A DNA stretch of 64,000 bases from Treponema sp. (GTDB lineage: Bacteria > Spirochaetota > Spirochaetia > Treponematales > Treponemataceae), in NCBI GenBank assembly GCA_024402475.1, contig JAKSTQ010000005.1, positions 1 through 64,000 on the forward strand, in the 5' to 3' direction. The position numbers and the translations under genes are program-made. The notes under the pieces were generated by a model that searched no databases, had not been told where the DNA came from, and saw only the letters and a list, made by a program, of their open reading frames with translations. Below, in pieces: positions 58,800 through 64,000 of the stretch. Position 1 is the first letter of the stretch; each line of letters starts with the position of its first letter.

Positions 58800-59930
58800 T
58801 TACAGTTCTACCAGTTCGTAGTCTCTTGAACCAAGACCAAGTTCTTGTGAATGAATGAGCAGTGTTTCCCATTCAACATTTGGATGGTTGTTTTTCCAGT
58901 GGTCACCCATTTCCTTAAAGTCAGGTTTAGCAATATTTTTTGCAAGATCGCCTTTAGGAAGAGGCTGTTCCTTGCGGCAAAGGTCAACACAAGCCTGGTC
59001 AAGAGCAACAGGATCAAAAGAAGCCAGCATACCGATATCAGGTAAGATTGGAGCTCCGTTTTCCTGATGACAGTCACAGTTAGGAGATACATCACAGATC
59101 AGGCTGATATGGAAGTTAGGACGACCTGCAAGAACTGCCTTTGAATATTCTGCAACACGGATATTGAGGTCCTTTGTACTGTTGCTTTCTTTGAATGAGA
59201 TTGCATCAAAGTTACATGCTCCGATACAGCGTCCGCATCCAAGACAGTTATTTTCGTTAATAGACATCTTCTTTTTTACAGGATCAAAAGTGAATCCGTC
59301 GTTTGCACACTGTTTAGCACAAAGTTTACATCCGCGGCACATCAGCTGATCAATAGTTGGTTTACCTGTAGAGTGCATGTCTTTCTTTCCGGCGCGGGAA
59401 CCACATCCCATACCGATGTTTTTAAGTGCACCGCCGAATCCCATTTCTTCGTGGCCTTTAAAGTGGTTCAAGCTGATAAAGATATCTGCATCCATTACGG
59501 CTCTACCGATTTTTGCGGTTTTGCACTGAACGCCGCCTTCTACAGGAACTTCAATATCATCAGTTCCTTTAAGGCCGTCTCCGATAAGAATAGGGCATCC
59601 TACAGTAAGCGGAGTAAATCCGTTTGCCCATGCACATTCAAGATGTTCAAGAGCGTTTTTTCTAAATCCAGGATAAAGTGTGTTGCAGTCAGTAAGATAA
59701 GGTTTTCCGCCCAGACTTTTTACAACTTCAACTACAGTGCGTGCAAAATTAGGTCTTAAGTAACTGAGGTTTCCCAGTTCTCCAAAGTGAATTTTGATAG
59801 CTACGAATTTTCCGTTCATATCAATGTCTTCGATTCCGGCCCTGCGGATAAGTTTTTCAAATTTCTTTGGAATTGGTGTCCCATAAATCGGTGTAGTAAA
59901 ATCAGTGAAGTAGACTTCAGGTTTAGCCAT
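58800..59930 (-). CDS. DUF362 ferredoxin-type protein
   Basis: A 376-residue protein with an N-terminal DUF362 domain (MAKPEVYFTDFTTPIYGTPI, KIHFGELGNLSYLRP, SLNHFKGHEEMGFGGALKNI) and two 4Fe-4S clusters: CRGCKLCAKQC near residue 196 and CLGCGRCIGAC near 225. Cysteines in VSPNCDCHQ may bind another metal. An electron-transfer role in the cytoplasm is likely. Start at 59930 supported by GAGG upstream; the track of 29 extra codons has no site. It is 6 nt upstream of the EIIC gene. Confidence 0.88.
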   Translation of the reverse strand: MAKPEVYFTDFTTPIYGTPIPKKFEKLIRRAGIEDIDMNGKFVAIKIHFGELGNLSYLRPNFARTVVEVVKSLGGKPYLTDCNTLYPGFRKNALEHLECAWANGFTPLTVGCPILIGDGLKGTDDIEVPVEGGVQCKTAKIGRAVMDADIFISLNHFKGHEEMGFGGALKNIGMGCGSRAGKKDMHSTGKPTIDQLMCRGCKLCAKQCANDGFTFDPVKKKMSINENNCLGCGRCIGACNFDAISFKESNSTKDLNIRVAEYSKAVLAGRPNFHISLICDVSPNCDCHQENGAPILPDIGMLASFDPVALDQACVDLCRKEQPLPKGDLAKNIAKPDFKEMGDHWKNNHPNVEWETLLIHSQELGLGSRDYELVEL

Positions 59931-60029
59931 AATAGTCCTCTTTAAGATCAAAAATAATTTCCACATATTATATAGTAAAAAATCTAAAACTTCCAATAAT
60001 TTATTAATATTATTCACTGATTTATTAAA

Positions 60030-60058
60030 TTGACAGATAGTGAAAATGATTTTATCAT
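60030..60058 (+). promoter_or_regulatory. promoter of the HD-GYP gene with short leader
   Basis: TTGACA (60030-60035), a 17-nt spacer and TATCAT (60053-60058), 9 nt before the ATG at 60068. A leader of about 2-3 nt is predicted. Confidence 0.65.
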
Positions 60059-60067
60059 TTTAAGAAT

Positions 60068-61762
60068 ATGTTGACCTCAGTTTATGCAATTTCATTTTAT
60101 CTTTCTTTTCTATATCTATGCATAGTTCTTGCAATTTTTAAAAATAAAATTTCGCCTTATTATTTTATGCTTTTTGTAACCATTATGATTACTAATTTCG
60201 GGTATATGAGTATGGCGGATTCTGAAACCCTTAAGATGGCAATAATGGCTAATACCACGCAGTATCTTGGCGCAAGTTTTTCGACTTTTTTCATGCTGAT
60301 GTGTATTGCAGATCTGTGTAAATTCCGTGTAAAAACCTGGCTTCAGGTTCTGCTGATTACACTTGGGGTTATTATTTTCTTCTTTGCAGCAAATCCGGAT
60401 TTAACTGATTTGTATTACAAAGAAATTTATCTTGAAAATGCACATGGCGTTCCAATGCTTGTAAAAAAATATGGACCGATTCATGCCTTCTATCCGATTT
60501 ATCTTGTTGGAACAATTTCTTATGCCTGCTGGTTCATCCTTAAGTCATTTACAAAGGGAAAGGACATTTCTTATATCAACAGCATAATGCTTGTAATTTC
60601 CATGACAGCGGTTTTCATTGCATATGGTCTTGAAAAACTTTCAGGGCTTGGAATTCCTCTTGTTCCGATTGCATACGATTTTGTTGAAACAATTGTAGTA
60701 ATTCTTCTTGCAAAAATCAGTCTGTACGATATTTCAGCGATTTCTGCAAATTACATGGCAAAGAATAAAATTACTGCCTTTATTCTCTGTGATTCAAAAG
60801 GAATGTATCTTGGAAGCGATGATACTGCAAAACAGTGGTTCCCTGAAATCAATAACCTTATGGTTGACTGTAAAATTAAAGATGACTCAACACCGTTCCT
60901 TAAACAGATTATCCGATGGATTTATGAAGGTGATAAAGAAACAACTGTTTTTGTAAAAAGAAATGAACGAATTATCGAAGTTACTCACAGCGTGCTCAAT
61001 CAGAAAGTCTATAAAAACCTTCACTGTTTTTATCTGAGGGATGATACAAAACAGCAGGAATATACAAAACTCGTTGAGTCCTATAACGAAAAACTTGAAA
61101 AAGATGTCAATGCAAAGACAAAGAACCTTCGCCGTATCCAGAATGACATTATCATAAGCATGGCAAGCATTGTAGAAAACCGTGACAGTAATACAGGCGG
61201 TCATATTGTCAGAACCAGTGATGTTGTCAGAGTTTTTGTAAATCACCTTCTTGAAAAAAAGGTAGTAGAAGGCCTTACTCCCGAAATGGCAAAGTGCATC
61301 ATTAAAGCAGCTCCATTACATGATTTTGGAAAAATTGGTGTGCCTGATGTTGTATTGAATAAGCCGGGTAAGTTTACTGACGAAGAATATGAAATCATGA
61401 AAAAGCATCCTGTTAAAGGAGCTGAAATCGTAGAACGAATTCTCAACAATGCAGATGATCCTGTATTTAAAAATATTGCAGTGAATGTTGCTCATTACCA
61501 TCACGAAAAATGGGATTCCAAAGGCTATCCAAGTGGAATGAAAGACCGTGAAATCCCGATCGAAGCCCGTGTAATGGCTCTTGCTGATGTTTTTGATGCG
61601 CTGGTATCAAAGCGGGTTTATAAAGAAAAACTGGATTATAATACAGCTTTTGCAATCATTGAACAGTCCGCAGGAACTCATTTTGACCCGGTCCTCACAA
61701 AAGCTTTCCTGGAGTGCAGACCAAAGCTCGAAGCGCTGTATGATTCATATCCGGATGAATAA
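60068..61762 (+). CDS. membrane HD-GYP cyclic-di-GMP phosphodiesterase
   Basis: A 564-residue protein with seven or so N-terminal membrane helices (about 5-235, histidine-kinase-type 7TM sensor), a PAS-like region (about 235-345), a coiled linker and a C-terminal HD-GYP domain (about 370-550). Motifs: GGHIVRTSDVV, APLHDFGKIGVPD (HD), HHEKWDSKGYPSG (GYP, with S instead of G after WD) and ALADVFDALVSKRVYKEK. It should hydrolyse c-di-GMP to pGpG or GMP. No ribosome site is visible. Confidence 0.92.
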   Translation: MLTSVYAISFYLSFLYLCIVLAIFKNKISPYYFMLFVTIMITNFGYMSMADSETLKMAIMANTTQYLGASFSTFFMLMCIADLCKFRVKTWLQVLLITLGVIIFFFAANPDLTDLYYKEIYLENAHGVPMLVKKYGPIHAFYPIYLVGTISYACWFILKSFTKGKDISYINSIMLVISMTAVFIAYGLEKLSGLGIPLVPIAYDFVETIVVILLAKISLYDISAISANYMAKNKITAFILCDSKGMYLGSDDTAKQWFPEINNLMVDCKIKDDSTPFLKQIIRWIYEGDKETTVFVKRNERIIEVTHSVLNQKVYKNLHCFYLRDDTKQQEYTKLVESYNEKLEKDVNAKTKNLRRIQNDIIISMASIVENRDSNTGGHIVRTSDVVRVFVNHLLEKKVVEGLTPEMAKCIIKAAPLHDFGKIGVPDVVLNKPGKFTDEEYEIMKKHPVKGAEIVERILNNADDPVFKNIAVNVAHYHHEKWDSKGYPSGMKDREIPIEARVMALADVFDALVSKRVYKEKLDYNTAFAIIEQSAGTHFDPVLTKAFLECRPKLEALYDSYPDE

Positions 61763-61803
61763 AAAAAAATTTAAAAAAAATTGATTTTTTTGGATTTATG
61801 TTA

Positions 61804-61832
61804 TTGACATAAATTCATAAAAAATATATAGT
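61804..61832 (+). promoter_or_regulatory. promoter of tRNA-Lys
   Basis: TTGACA (61804-61809), a 17-nt spacer and TATAGT (61827-61832), 27 nt before the tRNA. An inverted repeat ATTTATG/CATAAAT flanks the -35. Confidence 0.85.
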
Positions 61833-61859
61833 AATATCACATTCGCAAAGCGAGTGGAT

Positions 61860-61932
61860 GGGCAATTAGCTCAGCAGGTAGAGCAACGCCCTTTTAAGGC
61901 GTGGGTCTGCGGTTCGAATCCGCAATTGCTCA
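61860..61932 (+). tRNA. tRNA-Lys (TTT)
   Basis: Full cloverleaf: acceptor GGGCAAT with ATTGCTC, D-arm GCTCAGCAGGTAGAGC, anticodon loop CTTTTAA (anticodon TTT) in stem CGCCC/GGGCG-type pairing, T-arm GCGGTTCGAATCCGC, discriminator A at 61932. CCA is not encoded. The D-loop is short. Confidence 0.95.
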
Positions 61933-61934
61933 CA

Positions 61935-61968
61935 AAAGACTGGTTCTTACGAATCAGTCTTTTTTTTT
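61935..61968 (+). terminator. terminator of tRNA-Lys
   Basis: GACTGGTTC (61938-61946), loop TTAC, GAATCAGTC (61951-61959, one G-U), followed by T9. Confidence 0.92.
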
Positions 61969-62000
61969 ACCCATAAGCTGTTTACAGCAGGAAGGTCATT

Positions 62001-62846
62001 ATGAATTTTGATTTAGAAAAGATGCCTTGTTTTGGCGTTGCGGGAAACTTCACCGGGCACCTTGAACAGGCAGGAGAAGCCCGTGATTTTGCAAATGTAG
62101 CAACAAAAGAAGAAAATGCTCCAAAGGCTTTGTTTCCGACTTTTATTCCTGATGCAAATGAAAAAGTTCCTGCTTTTTTGAAAACCTTTCCTTTTTCTTC
62201 GGATAAAATCATATTCCCTCAGGGAGAAGAAAAAATCCAGATTGAACCTGAATGCGGCGTAATTTTTGAGACTTTGTTCCAGGACGGCAAAATTACCGGC
62301 CTTAAGCCATTGTGTTTTGGTGCTTCAAATGACTGTTCAATCCGCAAAGAAGGTGCACCAAAAATTTCATTAAAAAAGAACTGGGGAAAAAGCAGCAAGG
62401 GATTTTCTTCTTCACTTATTGACTGTGACAGTTTTGATGAAAAGGGAATAATCAATGATTACCGTATTGCAAGTTTTTTAATCCGTGACGGTATTGTATA
62501 TGATTATGGTGAAGACAGCGCAGTTAAGGATTATTCCTACATTTATGGAAAACTGATTGACTGGGTTGTAGAAAAACTTAATTCACAGAAAGACGAAGGT
62601 CCCTGCGAAAATCTTGCTTCTTATCTTGAAAGTACTGACAGATATCACAATATTTTTGTTTCTATCGGAGCTACAAGATATACAGATTTTGGTAAAACAA
62701 ATTTCCTTAAAACCGGTGATATTACTGTTGTAGCTGTATATAATAGTAAATATACTCATAAGCAGATCAGTGATTTTGCCGTAAAGGGTGACGCTCCGCA
62801 GGATGTAAGCCTTTTGTGTCAGAAAATCGTTGTAGGACTGGAATAA
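62001..62846 (+). CDS. DUF5718-family-like protein
   Basis: A 281-residue soluble protein beginning MNFDLEKMPCFGVAGNFTGH, with PECGVIFETLFQDGKI and SFLIRDGIVYDYGEDSAVKD. The start and the CGVIFE segment recall DUF5718, a family distantly like fumarylacetoacetate hydrolase; this is from memory and unverified. No signal peptide. Ribosome site CAGGAAGG. It is followed after 3 nt by the AEC transporter, so the pair may handle one organic acid or similar solute. Confidence 0.75.
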   Translation: MNFDLEKMPCFGVAGNFTGHLEQAGEARDFANVATKEENAPKALFPTFIPDANEKVPAFLKTFPFSSDKIIFPQGEEKIQIEPECGVIFETLFQDGKITGLKPLCFGASNDCSIRKEGAPKISLKKNWGKSSKGFSSSLIDCDSFDEKGIINDYRIASFLIRDGIVYDYGEDSAVKDYSYIYGKLIDWVVEKLNSQKDEGPCENLASYLESTDRYHNIFVSIGATRYTDFGKTNFLKTGDITVVAVYNSKYTHKQISDFAVKGDAPQDVSLLCQKIVVGLE

Positions 62847-62849
62847 ATT

Positions 62850-63803
62850 ATGTATTTACTTGTATTAAAACAACTTATCATCATGCTTATTATTGCAGTA
62901 ATAAGCTTTTTTGTTACAAAACTTTTTAAGTTTGGAGAAAGGGAACAGCAGTGCATTTCTAAGCTTTTGATTTATGTAATCAATCCCTGTCTTATTCTTG
63001 GAAAGTTTGACATTGATTATGATCCTAAAATGCTTAAGGCTTTTTTCTGCGTTCTTATAATTTCTGTTGCAGTTTATGCAGTAATGATCGGCGTTTCCAG
63101 GGTTGCAAGAGTTTTTCATGCGCCTCAGCCAAGAATGGATCCAATTGACCTTAACGGAAGTGTGTTTACCAACTGCGGTTTTGTAGGAATTCCTCTTATT
63201 GAAGGCGTTCTTGGCGGAACAGGAGTTTTTCTGCTTCTGGGATATATTACGGTTTTTAATATCGTTTTGTGGACTTACGGTTATTCTGTGATGACTGGAA
63301 AGATTAGCCTTAAAAAGATGATTACAAATCCCAATGTTCTTTGTGTAATTGTGGGAATTATTCTTTTCTGTCTGCCGGTACGCCTTCCTGAACTGGTTTC
63401 AAGACCGCTGGCTTATATCGGTGCTTCTAATACAGCCTGTGCCATGGCTTTACTTGGAATGCTTTTTGCAAACTTTAAGAAAACTTCTCAGGAAAATTAT
63501 ACTGTCCGTACAATCAGATTCTGTATCTGGCGCCTTGTTATTATTCCTGCTTTTGTTCTTGCGGTTTTGTTTGCAGTGATGAAGTTCATGCCTGGAATTA
63601 TTGATAAGGATCTTCTTTTTTCAATCTGTATCGTAGTCTTTATTGCGGCTTTGTGTCCTGTGGCAATGAATGTTTCGGGCATGGCAGTTCTGTTTGATAA
63701 GGATGAATCTTACGGAGCGCTCATTTGTCTTGTGACAAGCATACTTTGTGTAGGAACAATGCCGCTGAGTGTTTTACTTGCAGAAAGACTGCTATTATTG
63801 TAA
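62850..63803 (+). CDS. AEC (auxin efflux carrier) family transporter
   Basis: A 317-residue membrane protein with ten helices in two bundles. The AEC features are visible: SKLLIYVINPCLILGKFDI, NGSVFTNCGFVGIPLIEGVL (conserved NxGxxGxP-like), and a C-terminal ALCPVAMNVSGMAVLFDKDE. AEC proteins export or import organic acids such as malate. It is coupled to the upstream gene by a 3-nt gap. Confidence 0.88.
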   Translation: MYLLVLKQLIIMLIIAVISFFVTKLFKFGEREQQCISKLLIYVINPCLILGKFDIDYDPKMLKAFFCVLIISVAVYAVMIGVSRVARVFHAPQPRMDPIDLNGSVFTNCGFVGIPLIEGVLGGTGVFLLLGYITVFNIVLWTYGYSVMTGKISLKKMITNPNVLCVIVGIILFCLPVRLPELVSRPLAYIGASNTACAMALLGMLFANFKKTSQENYTVRTIRFCIWRLVIIPAFVLAVLFAVMKFMPGIIDKDLLFSICIVVFIAALCPVAMNVSGMAVLFDKDESYGALICLVTSILCVGTMPLSVLLAERLLLL

Positions 63804-63806
63804 ACT
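63778..63806 (+). promoter_or_regulatory. possible promoter of the phoH-like gene
   Basis: TTGCAG (63778-63783), 17 nt, TAAACT (63801-63806), 9 nt before the GTG at 63816. It lies over the AEC stop; weak evidence. Confidence 0.35.
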
Positions 63807-63815
63807 TTAAACATA

Positions 63816-64000
63816 GTGGATAATTCGTATACGATAGTGGTAGATGACGCAGGAATTTTAACAAAACTGTGCGGTACCAATGACAGCAATTTAAAACTCA
63901 TCGAACAGCATCTTGGCGTTCCTGTATTCATGCGTGGGAATGAACTGTCTGTAGAAGAAACAGATGATCATACACGGCAGCAGTTTAAATTCATCATAGA
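63816..64000 (+). CDS. phoH: PhoH-family ATPase, N-terminal part only
   Basis: The frame opens with GTG at 63816 (only start codon after the in-frame stop at 63801) and runs off the right edge after 61 codons. The translated segment contains LTKLCGTNDSNLKLIEQHLG and VPVFMRGNELSVEET, which match the N-terminal KH-like part of PhoH/YbeZ proteins, RNA-associated ATPases next to ybeY in many genomes. The ATPase domain is outside the window. No ribosome site is visible. Confidence 0.8.
   Translation, partial: MDNSYTIVVDDAGILTKLCGTNDSNLKLIEQHLGVPVFMRGNELSVEETDDHTRQQFKFII

Noticed and set aside
1-64000. Mobile elements, prophage or CRISPR arrays
   Set aside because: No transposase, integrase, phage gene, cas gene or regularly spaced direct repeats were seen; base composition appears even by eye.

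Overview
The window looks like chromosome from a Treponema-type spirochete, probably a strict anaerobe of a gut or oral community. The evidence is two FlaB-type flagellins, a flagellar cluster with FliD, FlaG, a PilZ protein and small spirochete-specific proteins leading into tsaE/tsaB, the FliW/CsrA pair, a class III (oxygen-sensitive) ribonucleotide reductase under NrdR, many TPR and secreted proteins of unknown role, and AT-rich spacers. Genus is inferred from gene content; I do not commit to a species. No insertion sequence, prophage, CRISPR array or integration site was seen, so this is core chromosome.

Layout. 1-4.6 kb: tRNA-His, then a late-flagellar operon (FlgN-like chaperone, flgK, flgL, fliW, csrA) behind a sigma-28 promoter. 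4.6-12.8 kb, minus strand: flaB (sigma-28 promoter), a second flaB (sigma-70-type promoter), flaG, fliD, two small proteins, a PilZ protein, tsaE and tsaB. Both flagellin genes have long structured leaders; one carries GGA motifs in hairpin loops and at its ribosome site, as expected for CsrA control, and fliW-csrA lie nearby. 12.8-18.6 kb: rdgB, a sigma-factor-like protein, nrnA, two secreted proteins, a MarR regulator, a membrane protein and tRNA-Met. 18.7-22.8 kb: the deoxyribonucleotide locus. 22.9-29.5 kb: lnt, a galactokinase-like GHMP kinase, surE, and TPR and NHL/vWA proteins. 29.5-37.8 kb: a DNA polymerase IV reading frame that runs without a stop into a huge outer-membrane-type protein, plus a 691-residue membrane protein. 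37.9-44.3 kb: lysC-dapB, bactofilin, TPR, mtaB, PAP2 phosphatase and esterase. 44.3-48.6 kb: Gfo/Idh oxidoreductase, a degenerate GGDEF-EAL protein and an AraC regulator. 48.7-56 kb: a sugar ABC transporter (YtfQ/R/T-YjfF type) divergent from a pentulose kinase and AraD. 56-64 kb: lipoprotein, lipid kinase, PTS EIIC, DUF362 ferredoxin, HD-GYP protein, tRNA-Lys, a DUF5718-like protein, an AEC transporter and the start of a PhoH protein.

The most unusual system is the class III ribonucleotide reductase. The large NrdD chain (704 residues) keeps the ATP cone, the active-site cysteines and the zinc site but stops before the glycyl-radical loop. That loop is on a separate 176-residue protein, fused to a thioredoxin/glutaredoxin-like domain (CPNC), made from its own promoter with paired NrdR-box-like sites and co-transcribed with nrdG. 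Both ends of the split carry charged helices that could pair. This looks like a two-piece glycyl-radical enzyme with a built-in redoxin.

A second theme is promoter architecture. Several genes without a Shine-Dalgarno (rdgB, a membrane protein at 17654, lnt, the EAL gene, the AraC gene) have a -10 box ending 6-7 nt before the start codon, which predicts leaderless mRNAs.
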